The notes under the pieces: model-generated
Databases searched by the model: none
Told to the model about the DNA's origin: nothing
What the model saw: the letters and a program-made list of their open reading frames with translations, nothing else
Shown here: positions 21,917 through 32,270 of the stretch, in pieces
Position numbering within the stretch: the first letter of the stretch is position 1
Layout: each line of letters starts with the position of its first letter
Assembly (NCBI GenBank): GCA_033557465.1
Contig: CM066033.1
Span: 905,288,808-905,352,807 of the forward strand
From: Ichthyophis bannanicus
Taxonomy: Eukaryota; Chordata; Amphibia; Gymnophiona; Ichthyophiidae
Direction of reading: 5' to 3'
Length of the DNA stretch: 64,000 nucleotides
Translations under genes and position numbers: made by a program

Positions 21917-22960
21917 CTAAACCTCAAAGAGATTCCGGAGTACTGCCTGGCCAAAAGCACTGTCCCTACGGGACTCCCTCTCCAGACAGTAATGGGCCGC
22001 AAAAGTCTGGCTTGAAGACCAAGTTGCAGCCCTGCAGATGTCTACCAAGGGCACAGAGCGGAGATGAGCCACTGAGGCAGCCATTGCCCTGACACGATGG
22101 GCCGTGACCCTACCCTGCAAAGGAAGGTCAGCCGCCTTGTAAGCCCAGGTGATACAGTCAGCCACCCAGATGGACAAGATCCGCTTGGACACAGCCAACC
22201 CCAACTTATTGGGGTCAAAGGATACGAAGAGCTGAGTAGCCCTTCTATGCCCCTGCGTACGGTCAAGGTAGAAGGATAAGGCCCTCCTACAGTCCAGGGT
22301 ATGCAGGACTGCTTCAGCCTGGCTTGCATGAGGCCTAGGGAAGAATGTTGGAAGAACCACCTCCTGATTGAGGTGGAAAGAGGATACAACCTTTGGGAGG
22401 AACTTTGGATGAGTCCTGAGGACTACCCTGTTCCTATAAATCCTGGTATAAGGCCTATCACAGACCAGGGCCTGAAGCTCACTCACTCGCCTAGCTGAGG
22501 TAAGGGCTATCAGGAAGAGTGTCTTCCAGGAGAGGAAGCATAGTGGACAAGTAGCCATCGGCTCAAAAGGTGGGCGAGTCAGTTGCTGCAAGACCACATT
22601 CAGCTCCCACTCAGGGGCAGGAGGACGGATTGGAGGCTTGAGCAAAAGCAAGCCCCTGAGAAAGCGGGACACCAAGGGGTGACCTGACAGAGAATGTCCC
22701 TCCACCAGTGAGTGGTGAGCTGCTAGAGCTGAGAGGTGGACCCGAACAGAATCGGACTTAAGTCCCTGATTTGATAAGTGCAGTAAGTACTGAAGCACTA
22801 CTGGCACAGTACAGGAGAAAGGATCCTCTGTACGTAGCTGACACCACACAGAAAACCGTTTCCATTTGAGAGCATAGGTTTTCCTAGTGGACTGTTTCCT
22901 AGAGGCTAGGACAACCTCCTCAACTTCCTAAGGTAGGCCCCAGGGAGCCAAGACTACCCT
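21917..22960 (-). pseudogene. DIRS-B tyrosine recombinase
   Basis: The open frame of 310 residues (22849-21917) covers most of a tyrosine recombinase, which would integrate the circular DNA copy without target duplication. The first catalytic Arg is in TSARRVSELQAL, the HxxR box is TAHRVRAM, and the nucleophile region is WSSSQTFAAHYCLERES with the candidate Tyr. An N-terminal extension upstream of 22849, homologous to the other copies, reaches about 22960 but is not open in this frame. It is followed at its C-terminus by the internal complementary region. No lesion is visible inside the 310 residues, so the catalytic part may be intact; the missing N-terminal part makes function doubtful. Confidence 0.8.
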
Positions 22961-24420
22961 TGCAGCCTCCAGGCCATCAAATTGAGAGCTTTGAGATTGA
23001 GATCCTTAGCTATAAAGAGGACGATTTACAATCTATGATCCCTGAGGATCCCTTCTTCACAGAAGAAGAAGCTGTTCCAGATCTAGAAGAAGAGTGGAGA
23101 GAACTGGTTTGGTTGACTCAGAGATTCATAAGAGAAGATTTACATGCAGCTTCCTTGTTGGAGTATTGCAGAAAAAAGACTATTCCTAGAGGACTTAGAG
23201 TACAAAAAGCACCTGGGATGTTTAGAGATGATGACACTTTTATGACTAACTAGATACAAATTTTAAATAAATGTTCATTGGATCTGATGATCCTTTTAAT
23301 TAATACTTCTAAACGTAGGGCCGAGACATTAAAACCACAAATAGATTCTAAAATAGATATCCTTAAGAAGAAAGATGCTCAGTTCGAGTCTGAGAAAAGG
23401 AAATTTGACAAAAATACTCTTGAATACAGACTATCAATTAAGGAGACTAAAATTAAGAAACTCAAAAGAGACAAGGAGGACTATAAACAAAATACTGTGT
23501 ATTATTGGACTTACAATAAGGTCGATTTTAGAGAAAGGAAAAGAAGTACCTCTTTTAGAAGACCGTATAGATCACCCAAACCACATAGATCTCCTAGATC
23601 ACCTCGATATGTACCAAAGAATAATTTCAGGGCTAAACAACCAGTCAGACATAGATCTCCTTCGGGCACCCCAGAAATAGAAAGAAGCACTAAGAGGACA
23701 CGACACCATTCCAATGAAGTTATTGAACCATCAGCTCCCCTTTTTCTGACACAACCACGTTCCCCCCGCAGGCCATTATAACAGGAATCAAAAGCGGGTT
23801 TTTCACATGGATTCCTTATGGGCAAAAGGCAGAAGAAACGCGTCTCCGAGGTCACCGATACATCGGCCACCCAGACAAAAAGATCAGCAATCAAGACAAT
23901 ATTCACCACGAGAAAGAACGCACAGTCAGGGAACAATGTCCAAAAGACATCTGAATTGGGATCTATAAATGCGGTTATAAACCTCTCAACATATCAATTA
24001 TCAGATTTGGAACTCCAGGTTTTAAATAAGGGCCTTTCCTTTGTTCCCACTAAACATCACGATATGTTTTTGACACATGTTGAGCTTTATAGGTTTTTCC
24101 GGAAGCTGAAAATTATAGATTATTTTAGCAAAAATCCATCTGATACAACTGATCCCTCTGTGATCAAGAAGCCATCTACTTGGACACCTCCATCTATTTC
24201 AGATCCCATGATTATTGCCTATGAAAACATGGTTCTTTCCAGAATAAGTACATTGTATAAGACCAAACATAAACATCCCTATTACAATCTTACAGCTCCA
24301 CAAAAATTAGCTTTGAAAGGTCTACAGTCAAATCAAGCTATAATAATAAAGCCCGCTGTATTCAATAGTTATACAAAACAAAGATGCATATGTGGCAGAG
24401 GTTGTTCGCCAATTAAATGA
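22960..24420 (+). pseudogene. Penelope-like element, N-terminal region with basic coiled segment
   Basis: One frame runs from 22960 to about 24370, broken only by TAG at 23251-23253 and TAA at 23779-23781. The first part is acidic (EEEAVPDLEEEWRELVW). The second has a long charged, probably coiled stretch (KIDILKKKDAQFESEKRKFD) and then a Ser/Pro/Arg-rich basic stretch (RRPYRSPKPHRSPRSPRY), which suggests nucleic-acid binding. The third part, from NLSTYQLSDLELQVLNKGLS, is the conserved start of Penelope-type RT. A frameshift and small loss at about 24370 remove the expected Lys-Gly-Gly block before the next piece. Roles of the first two parts are inferred from composition. Confidence 0.75.
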
Positions 24421-25356
24421 CACCACTTTTTATCAGAAAGTTTATGATGACCCCACGGATATGTTACGGCAAAAGGTTGACAATTTAGTATTTATTGGTA
24501 AAGAAGCGGGCTATCTCACATGTCAGGAAATATCGTTCCTAACTGTAACCCATCCCATTATACCTACAATCTATATGCTCCCAAAGATACATAAATCCAT
24601 GCAAAATCCTCCAGGACGACCAATTGTCTCAGCTAATGGCTCACTTCTAGAACCCTTGTCCAAATTTCTGGACTTCTTCTTGCGACCTTTTGTGTCTCTA
24701 GCACCCTCATATGTAAAAGACTCCACTCATATTATCAATATCCTGCAAGATTTTCAGGGCTATCACGAAGGGCTTATTTTGTTAACATTGGACATTAATT
24801 ATTTATATACGAATATTCTGCAACAGGCTACCCTAGAAGTATTAGCTAATGTATTAATTAAGAGACCTAAACCAGTCCGGATACCTACTTTTTTTCTCAC
24901 ACAGTTAGCCTCCTTAGTGATGTCTGAAAATTATTTCATTTTTAAGGGCATCTTCTACAAACAGATCAAAGGGGTAGCCATGGGTTCGCCCATGGCTCCT
25001 GACGTAGCAAACCTTTATGTATCTGAATTCGAGAACAAATTTTTATCTTTTCATCCGTATAAAAAACACATCCTCCTTTGGAAACGGTATATCGACGACG
25101 TACTTGTTGTCTGGGATGGTCCAGAAGCTGTTTTACAGACTTTTCAACTTGGCTGAACACGTTGTATCCCAATTTACAATTTGAAGGCACATATAGTTTG
25201 GAATCTATCCCATACCTCGATATCTTGATCAAAAAGTCGGACAAAGGGTTCGTCACTGACCTTTATCGCAAATCCACGGATAGGAACACTTTTCTCACAT
25301 ATGATAGCTGTCATAATACTGCTTTCAAACAAAATCTACCCATAGTCAATTTCTAA
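24392..25356 (+). pseudogene. Penelope-like reverse transcriptase
   Basis: RT palm motifs are present: TIYMLPKIHKSMQNPPGRPI, LTLDINYLYTNI (first catalytic Asp in LDIN), KGVAMGSPMAPDVANLYV and LLWKRYIDDVLVVWDG (YIDD). The frame changes near 25150 into NTLYPNLQFEGTYSLESIPYLDILI (25150-25356), the region following the palm. Penelope-type RT is related to telomerase RT. Context: continuous with the upstream N-terminal region and the downstream endonuclease linker. Confidence 0.85.
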
Positions 25357-25733
25357 GAATCAAGAGACTTTGCACAGATAATACAGATTTTGAGAAACAT
25401 GCCACAGACCTATACCAAAGGTTTGCACAACGGGGGTACCCTAACAAATGTATTCATAAGGCGTATCAAAGGGCCTGTAATACTGATCGGTCTACATTTT
25501 TGAGAAATACGGTTCGATCTAATACTGATAGGGTGACCTGCCCTCTCACTTTTTCTGTACATTCCAAAACTATTACTGATATCTTGAAACAAGAGTGGCA
25601 CCTTATATCGTCCTTACCTGCTTTCAAATCCAAACGCCTAATGGTGGCATACAAACGAGCACCCAATTTGAGTCATTCGTTAGTTCCCTCTGCGCTTACT
25701 GCCCCTAGACCTTCACCCACAGTTAAAGGTCAC

Positions 25734-26920
25734 TTGTTGTTAAGTGCCGTCGAGTCGGAGTCGACTCATGGCGACCCTCTGGATAGCTATCCTAAATTGT
25801 GTTCGGTCTTCAGTCAGGCGGCTCATTGTTGACAGACTGGTACCCGTAGCTGCTGTTATTGTAGCGATCCATCTCATTGCTGGCCTTCCTCTTTTGCGTT
25901 CACCTTCTATCTTGCCAAGCATGATGTCTTTCTCTAATGATCTCTCTCTTCGCATGATGTGTCCGAAGTATGAAAGTCGAAGTCTTGTCATCTGAGCTTC
26001 TAAAGAAAGCTTAGGTTTGATCTCCTTTAGTACCGACTGGTTTGTTCTTCGGGCAGTCCATGGTATACACAGTATTCGCCGCCAGCACCATAATTCAAAG
26101 GCATCAATTTTCTTCCTGTCTGTCTTTTTCACTGTCCAGCTTTCACATCCATATGATGTTATTGAAAATACCATGGCTTGAACAAGTCGAATCTTTGTAT
26201 GGAGAGAGACATCTCTGCTCTTGAGAATCTTATCTAGGTCTTTCATAGCCATTCTGCCAAGAGCAATGCGTCGTATGATTTCTTGACTGCTTGTTGCTTC
26301 TTTATTGATAGTTGATCCAAGTAGGTTAAAGTTGTTCACGATTTCAATTTCTTCTCCTTCAACGATGAACCTGTTGATTTTGCCAGTTGTCATGATCTTT
26401 GTCTTCTTTACATTAAGGTGCAGGCCCATTTTGAGACTACGTTCTTTGATTGTGAGAAGCAAATGTTTCAGGTCATCTTCACTTTCAGCCAGTAATGTGG
26501 TATCATCAGCATAGCGAAGGTTGTTGATGAGTCTTCCACCAATCTTCACACCTCTGTTGTCTTCATACAGTCCTGCTTCTCTGATGATTTGTTCTGCATA
26601 TAAATTAAACAGGCAGGGGGAAAGTATGCAGCCTTGTCTTACACCTTTGCTTATTTTAAACCATTCTGTTTCTCCTTGTTCCGTTCGAACTGTTGCTTCT
26701 TGATCAATGTACAGATTGCGCAAGAGAACGATCAGGTGTTCTGGTATACCCATTCTTCTTAATGTGGTCCAGAGTTTCTCATGGTTTACACAGTCAAAAG
26801 CCTTGCTATAATCGATAAAGCACAAATAGATATCCTTTTGGTATTCTTTAGTCTTTTCAAGGATCCATCTCACATCCGCAATGATGTCTCTCGTTCCTCG
26901 CCCTTTCCTGAACCCTGCTT
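25734..26920 (-). mobile_element. BovB-2 LINE, 5'-truncated, inside the Penelope-like element
   Basis: This minus-strand LINE fragment covers the 3' 1.2 kb of the same family as 15497-18800 and is very similar to it. It is flanked by a 5-bp duplication GTCAC (25729-25733 and 26921-26925). It is truncated within the RT (just after a RKGRGTRDII-type motif). It lies in the opposite orientation to its host element, is younger than it, and shows less damage. Confidence 0.9.
25740..26873 (-). CDS. BovB-2 RT and C-terminal domain, open fragment
   Basis: A 377-codon uninterrupted frame, containing CFIDYSKAFDCVNHEKLW, LIVLLRNLYIDQEATVRTEQ, KGVRQGCILSPCLF, NNLRYADDTTLLAES (catalytic Asp pair), and the family C-terminal block YGCESWTVKKTDRKKIDAFE with FELWCWRRILCIPWTARRTN and GRPAMRWIATIT. 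It lacks the endonuclease and the RT fingers, so it cannot act alone. It has no lesion over this length, unlike the same region of BovB-1, which has a shift near 16290. Its ATG is internal and probably not a real start. Confidence 0.85.
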   Translation of the reverse strand: MRWILEKTKEYQKDIYLCFIDYSKAFDCVNHEKLWTTLRRMGIPEHLIVLLRNLYIDQEATVRTEQGETEWFKISKGVRQGCILSPCLFNLYAEQIIREAGLYEDNRGVKIGGRLINNLRYADDTTLLAESEDDLKHLLLTIKERSLKMGLHLNVKKTKIMTTGKINRFIVEGEEIEIVNNFNLLGSTINKEATSSQEIIRRIALGRMAMKDLDKILKSRDVSLHTKIRLVQAMVFSITSYGCESWTVKKTDRKKIDAFELWCWRRILCIPWTARRTNQSVLKEIKPKLSLEAQMTRLRLSYFGHIMRRERSLEKDIMLGKIEGERKRGRPAMRWIATITAATGTSLSTMSRLTEDRTQFRIAIQRVAMSRLRLDGT

Positions 26921-27384
26921 GTCACTACAGCTGCGGTAATTGCTCTGTGTGCACACATGCAATCACTGCAAAAAATTGTTTTAGACACAGGTCCACAGGA
27001 CATAAAATTGATATACATCATTACTCAAATTGCAAGACCATTAATGCCATTTATTTGATATTATGCCCCTGTGATATGGTCTACATAGGTAAAACTTTAA
27101 GACAAATACGTACGCGAATTATCGAGCACAGAAGCAACATCCAGAGGAAAATTACTGACAAACCTTTAGTCTCGCATTGGTTGGAGAAAGATTGGAGAAA
27201 GGTTGGAGAAAGGCCATTTGATCAGCGACTTAAAATTTTTAGCCATTAAACTGTCATTCCACATTGGCGCGGGGGTAATATTAATAATACCTTACTTAGG
27301 TTAGAACAACGTTTTATTTATGAATTCAACAGTCTGGAACCATTTGGCCTCAATCAAGAGATAGACCTTTCTGTCTTTTTATAA

Positions 27385-29886
27385 TGAGGTCAACGATTTG
27401 ACACACTTTTTTGATTCATATTTTGATCTTATTTTTTATCACATTATATTTATTCATGATAACAATTTTATTCAGTTATGTGTTTATTTAATTTTTTAAT
27501 CATTTTATCATCCTTTGTCATATGGGTCATTTATCTAATGTGTATCATTGGTTTCACCGGATCACTTTTGAATCCTATGAACCCCCCTTCTCTGTATGAT
27601 TTACTTAGTTATATATACTTCTTTCATGGTCTATAGACTGATTAGTTATATCCATGCATTTAGATGCGATATTGGTATATTATGAATACATTCTATATAC
27701 ACTACTAGTAGATGTGCTTCCACCAACTTGCCAACGACTTTGCTATTTGTTGCACATCACAAGGTATCTGATCTATCGTTGTACGTGTTCTTCTGCCTCC
27801 CATTACTCCGCCCAGTCATCCCACGTCATCATCAATAGCACAAACTCGCCGGATGTTTTAAAGATCGATTGATCCATCCTATTTGTTTCTTCTTGCAATA
27901 TATGATTTCTCTAAGTTTAATTCGTAATTTTGAGCACTCCTCTGATTTTTGCCTTCTTGATCCGTTTTTCGGCCTGTTCTGTCCACCCAGCCTCCGCCCA
28001 CTAGTTCGATGACGTCATTCTGGCGGGAACTTCATCGTTTATCTAGCATCACCACCATTTTTCTTTTGTTTTCATTGTTGCAACAGCTCTCTAACTATAC
28101 AGTCTCTGTTGGATTTCATTTTGAAACGCTGCCGACTAGGATTATCCTCCTGATACTAATCCTCGGTTGGGTCCGGTAATTTATGACAAAAAACTCCTTT
28201 TTATTCTGTACTCACTGGGTCTTTTATTTCCTATATTTCTCTTGCTTCTGTTTCGGAATGGCTTATTCCCAACACACTACCCCTGACAGTTGTATTCAAT
28301 AGTATACTTTCAATTTGTCCAGAGCCATCCATTTATTTATACCTGTGTATTTTTTACCATGCATTACTCGTCCTGGCTGGCTTCCTCCCTTTTGGCCCTC
28401 GTGTATTACATGTTGTTTAGGGCTACACTGGCTGTCACGTATCCTTCCAATTCCAACCAACTGATCAGTTCAGCAATTGTGGTTAAATAACTGTATCTAA
28501 CTTGTGCTGCACGTACTTCGGGATCCTTGCATTTTTTCGCGGTTTTTTTCAACTATAATGTTTGACCGGCAAATGTGGTTAAATAACTGTATCTAACTTG
28601 CACTGAACTTCCTTCGTGGTCCTTGCAGTGTTTCGCGTTTTTTTAACTTATATGTTTGACCTTCTACATACCGCCTTTTTTCCAGTTGCACCAAGCAAAG
28701 TATTTCTTAATCTTTTGTGAGCCATCCATTGAATTCATTTTAGTAACATTATGCACTTTTTTTGGTTGTCCGCACATATCCCCCTTCTTTAGAATCACAT
28801 GCCCGGTATGTTCCTTCCTTTATACTGTTTTAATACACTTATCTTTCTTAGATAAATATTTGTCCAGATTTTGCTAATCCGCTTTGTGTTCCTGTACTTA
28901 TGCACGATGCGTGTGCACCAAAAATTGGTTATGATTAAATTGGTTGTGGTCCTGGCCTTCAGTTTAAGATTTTATACCCCTTTCACATTAATTCATTAAT
29001 ACCACAGTATAATTGTTCATAGTCCTCCTGATTAATTCTTTATGATGTTCCCTTTAAATCTTCACAGTAGTCTCGCACTACTATTTTAAAGAGATATTCT
29101 AATAGATTTAACTATGGTGAGTGTTTATGTTATGTTTGCTTATTTCGTATTTTTGATCTTGTTATTAGGTCTTATTTGACCTTGCTTTTATCTATTTATT
29201 TATTTATTCCTTTTGATATTATTTTATTTATTATTTATTTTTTATGCTCTACCAGGTTATGTATTCAGCAGTTCAATTTATAATCTGAGTGTATATTCAT
29301 ATCCCTCTTAATGTATAGATATTCAGTTGATTCCCCCTTTTTTTATAATACATTTCCTTATACAATAATTTTTGTCAAATTTTCTTTTAGCTAGTGTATA
29401 GCAGCTTTACACAATTGTCTTAAAGAGACACCTTTCCTGGTATAGTTCTGGTAGGTGTTTGTAATTTATATACATCAGCTTCAATTCACCTTTTTTTATT
29501 CACCTACTGGATTCCTTGTCTATCATACTTTATGTACATTTATTTATCTATGTGGTTTTACTTTTTATCACTTTCAGTATATGGCTCTTTAATATACATG
29601 GCCATTGTCCTAACTCATTTCTGTTGTGTATTTGCTTTTATATGAACACGATTAATTTTCCATTTATGGTTATGTACAGTTTTTTATTATCTGTCCCCAG
29701 TATATTTACCTTCTCCTTTGTCTCGGCCCTACTAACTTTATAAGTTATTTTTAATGTGTTCGTGCATTATTTTTATTCTTTAATTTTATTATAATATTGA
29801 TTTACATTTTACTTCATATTTTTTTTAACTATTTATGATGGTTGCTATATGTTTTTAATATTTCTTATGTGTTTTATGTTAGCTGT
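27385..29886 (+). other. Long noncoding 3' region of the Penelope-like element
   Basis: A+T-rich, T-rich on the plus strand, with no open frame of note. It contains a direct duplication of about 96 bp (28472-28565 and 28570-28662) and TATTTATTTATT-like runs near 29190-29250. It ends at the hammerhead motif. Other repeats could be buried in it; I cannot separate them. Confidence 0.55.
28472..28662 (+). repeat. Tandem duplication, about 96-bp unit
   Basis: Both units share GTGGTTAAATAACTGTATCT, then CTTCG and GATCCTTGCA-like sequence, then TTTCGCG with a T run, and end in ATGTTTGACC. They differ by roughly a tenth of positions. Confidence 0.7.
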
Positions 29887-29927
29887 GTGTCCCCTGAGGA
29901 AGGCGTTTGCCGAAACGCGTAGGGGTG
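29887..29927 (+). ncRNA. Hammerhead ribozyme motif, minimal helix III type
   Basis: Read in order: GUCCC (stem I), CUGAGGA (29894-29900, matches CUGANGA), AGGCGUUUGCC (stem II hairpin, GGC paired with GCC), GAAA (29912-29915), the short palindromic ACGCGU (helix III), A completing a GUA cleavage triplet, and GGGGU pairing with the first CCC. The core is complete and all three helices can form. Such motifs with very short helix III are known in Penelope-like elements. Cleavage activity is not shown by sequence alone. Confidence 0.75.
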
Positions 29928-30022
29928 TTTCTCAATAAAGCAGTCTTCACCAACCTACAGCTCTTGCTTCCTGTGTTCCCCTCCTGATCTGCGAGAGCAG
30001 TGCTCCTCCTTTTCGCCCCGGT

Positions 30023-30124
30023 GATAAGGGGCCACTGGTGGGCAAAGAGGGCTAGGCGACCTCCTGTGCAGGGTTGGGAGAGCAGGGATGGAGAGGCTAC
30101 GCTCAAGGAGTCAAAAAACCCCAC
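30023..30124 (-). pseudogene. DIRS-B RT N-terminal stub
   Basis: The frame begins MGFFDSLSVASPSLLSQP and TGGRLALFAHQWPLITG, which matches the start of DIRS-A RT (GVFDSISIASS, TGGRLVHFAHRWSAIT). It overlaps the gag end by about 20 bases. Homology stops at about 30022, where Penelope-like sequence begins. Confidence 0.75.
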
Positions 30125-32019
30125 CCTGCTGAGTGGGAGCAGGGGCCGGAGACTTGGGGGTTTCTCTGCCTCTGCCCCTTGGCTTGCTGACCCTGAGGGG
30201 CAGCTTGGGCAGCCTGATACTGAGGGTACTGTTTGTAGGCAGTGCCCTTCCTCGGGTAAAAGGGCTTTTTACCCGAGCCCTTCTTTTTATGAGAAGGGGC
30301 AGAGGTTTTCCTAGACAGCCTTGTCCGTGCAAGGTGCTCTCTTTCGAGCTGGGCGGCCTTCTCGGTCATGGGCTTGCCAAAAAGGTTTTCACCTCGGCAA
30401 GGGACATCGAACAACTTGTCCTGAACCCATGGCTCGAGGTCTGATGACTGCAGCCATGCCTGGCGTCGATCCGCGATGCTGGCTGCCGCAACTCGGGCCG
30501 AAGCCTCGAAGCCATCGTAGGCGGCGCGGGACATGAACTTCGAGCAGTCCCGAATCCCCGAGGACAAGGACTTAAATCTCTGCAAGGGTTCCCCGGAGAG
30601 ACCAGCAGAGAACCCAGCCAACTCCTTGGCCAGGTCCCGCAAGTACATGCCCATGTACAACTGGTATGACTGGACACGACAAGCAAGCATCGAGCCCTGG
30701 AAGCACTTTCTACCGACGCCATCAAGGTTTCGGGGCTCCCTGCCAGGGGGCACCGCGGAGTGCATCTTCTGGCTCTTCAGACGATGCATGGCCGATTCCA
30801 CAACCTCAGAATGGTGTGGTAGCTGTGCCTTCTGAAAACCAGGGCTCTTCCTGAGTCGATAGATCGAGTCGACTCGCTTGCTCAGAACCGGCGCCGAGGC
30901 CGGGGCCTCCCACATACGGAAGAGGAGCCGTTCCAGCATCGGAGGAACCGGGACAGTAAAGGCCTCCTTTGGAGGAGAGTCATACTGCAGCGCCTCGAGC
31001 TCCTCAGCTCGAGGCTCTTCCTCGGGGTCCACCGGAATAGCCAAGGCAGTGGCCATATCCCGGACGAACTCCGAGAACCAAGTATCCTCCGGAGGGGATC
31101 TACTCCGGGGCTCAGACTGTGGTGAGTCCAACGGGACGCACCAAGTCTTGAACGTATAGGGAGACTCCTCGTCCTCAGTCTCCCAGGCGGACTCGTCCAA
31201 GGAGGAGTCAGGGTCCGACCTCGCGGGGCCCTGGAGCACCCGCCCCGACACCGGAGGCACCGGCGTCGACGCCCTCGATCCCGAACGGGAGGTCGAGGGA
31301 GACCACGACCGAGGTCGACTTCGAGCCATGATGGACTCGAGTATCGACTCGGTCTCCGGGGTCGAATTCGAAGTTTCAGTGGTCGGGGCAGATGCGCCAG
31401 ACAGGCTGGCCATCAGTGCCCGCTGCTGCTCCATGAAGGCAGACAGTCTGCTCTCCAAGGCTGTCATCCTGAGACTCAGCTCGGGAGACGCAGCAGCCAC
31501 CGACTCGGGCCCCGGCAGCACCGGGCCTGACGTCGGCTCTCTGGGAGGAGAGTCCTCGAGGACTACGGGGCTTACGTGTCCAGCAGACTCCGGCTCCACG
31601 CGAGGAACTTTGGCAGGCTTCTCTTGTTCCACAGGCCCAGGGCGACGGTCGGGGGTCTTAGACCTGGCCCTCGAGGAGCCAGGGACCTTCTCCGACGACG
31701 CCCTCGCGAGCCGCTTCTTCCTCTTCCGTTCCCGGTCGGGGGACCCCCTGTCCGAGAAGCTTCGACGGTGCTCGGGATCGGAATCCCGAGATGTCGAGGC
31801 CTCAGACGAGGTTCGGGCCCGGCCGGAGGCTGAATCCGAGAAAAGCCTTTCTTTCTTCTGCTGGCAACTTCGGAGTGCCTTTGAAGACATTTTCCCACAT
31901 GGCACGCATGACTTAGGGTCGTGATCAGGGCCGAGGCACCGAAGGCAGCAGTCGTGTGTGTCGGTGAGAGACATTAATTTCTTACACCGATCACACTTTT
32001 TAAAACCACTGGAAGCCAT
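30103..32019 (-). CDS. DIRS-B Gag, alpha type, intact open frame
   Basis: This 638-residue frame is the only undamaged alpha Gag in the window. The start is the ATG at 32017-32019. Residues 9-41 form a Cys/His cluster (C9, C12, H22, C24, C25, C28, H33, C38, C41), probably zinc-binding. Residues about 60-330 are rich in Ser, Arg, Pro and Glu, probably disordered. Residues about 350-560 are conserved between copies (PPKEAFTVPVPPMLERLLFR, MYLRDLAKELAGFSAGLSGE, SDLEPWVQDKLFDV). The C-terminus is basic and Gln-rich (KKKGSGKKPFYPRKGTAYKQ). I recognise no named capsid domain; the role as RNA-binding structural protein is inferred from its place before RT. Confidence 0.85.
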   Translation of the reverse strand: MASSGFKKCDRCKKLMSLTDTHDCCLRCLGPDHDPKSCVPCGKMSSKALRSCQQKKERLFSDSASGRARTSSEASTSRDSDPEHRRSFSDRGSPDRERKRKKRLARASSEKVPGSSRARSKTPDRRPGPVEQEKPAKVPRVEPESAGHVSPVVLEDSPPREPTSGPVLPGPESVAAASPELSLRMTALESRLSAFMEQQRALMASLSGASAPTTETSNSTPETESILESIMARSRPRSWSPSTSRSGSRASTPVPPVSGRVLQGPARSDPDSSLDESAWETEDEESPYTFKTWCVPLDSPQSEPRSRSPPEDTWFSEFVRDMATALAIPVDPEEEPRAEELEALQYDSPPKEAFTVPVPPMLERLLFRMWEAPASAPVLSKRVDSIYRLRKSPGFQKAQLPHHSEVVESAMHRLKSQKMHSAVPPGREPRNLDGVGRKCFQGSMLACRVQSYQLYMGMYLRDLAKELAGFSAGLSGEPLQRFKSLSSGIRDCSKFMSRAAYDGFEASARVAAASIADRRQAWLQSSDLEPWVQDKLFDVPCRGENLFGKPMTEKAAQLEREHLARTRLSRKTSAPSHKKKGSGKKPFYPRKGTAYKQYPQYQAAQAAPQGQQAKGQRQRNPQVSGPCSHSAGWGFLTP

Positions 32020-32270
32020 CGGGGAAAAAAGAGTCCCCGCGAGGTCAAAGGACCGGCCTTCCAGGGAAAATAGAAAAAAGGGCGCGAACGCCAGCCACTA
32101 AGGGCAAAAACCGAAAAAGAAGAATTGGGCTCGATACCGGTATACCGAACCCGGCGGGCGGGGAACCGGCGTTGAACCGGGAGAAAAAATAGTGACAATT
32201 GCCGAAAAAAATCTACTTTTAACCGGGAGGACAGGACTCACGTCCGGTGGGCTTCTCGGAAAAAAAGAGA

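Larger units (their letters stand above)
25357..27384 (+). pseudogene. Penelope-like linker and GIY-YIG endonuclease, interrupted by BovB-2
   Basis: The linker region (25357-25733) has frameshifts. The GIY-YIG domain resumes after BovB-2 at 26921: a Cys-rich start (YSCGNCSVCTH), then YLILCPCDMVYIGKTLRQI with the YIG box, and IRTRIIEHRSNI with the catalytic Arg. TAA at 27247-27249 interrupts it, but the same frame continues with RGGNINNTLLRLEQRFIYEF and PFGLNQEIDLSVFL, the usual C-terminus, ending at TAA 27382-27384. Removing the LINE and one copy of its 5-bp duplication joins the two sides in one frame. The endonuclease would cut target DNA to prime reverse transcription. Confidence 0.8.
22965..30020 (+). 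mobile_element. Penelope-like element with GIY-YIG endonuclease
   Basis: The plus strand holds an upstream basic region, an RT with YIDD, and a C-terminal GIY-YIG endonuclease, the domain order of Penelope-like elements. After the coding end (27384) comes about 2.5 kb of A+T-rich noncoding DNA, then a hammerhead-like motif (29887-29927) and an AATAAAG-containing tail. Edges are placed where DIRS-B homology stops (about 22960 and 30022) and are approximate. A BovB LINE splits the endonuclease region at 25734-26920. Coding damage includes three nonsense codons in an otherwise continuous frame and several frameshifts. Confidence 0.85.

Noticed and set aside
22960..29960. Penelope-like RT as telomerase
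   Set aside because: The GIY-YIG endonuclease and hammerhead motif identify a Penelope-like element; no telomerase-specific domain is present.
31328..31924. 198-codon plus-strand frame
   Set aside because: Shadow of the intact DIRS-B Gag on the other strand.
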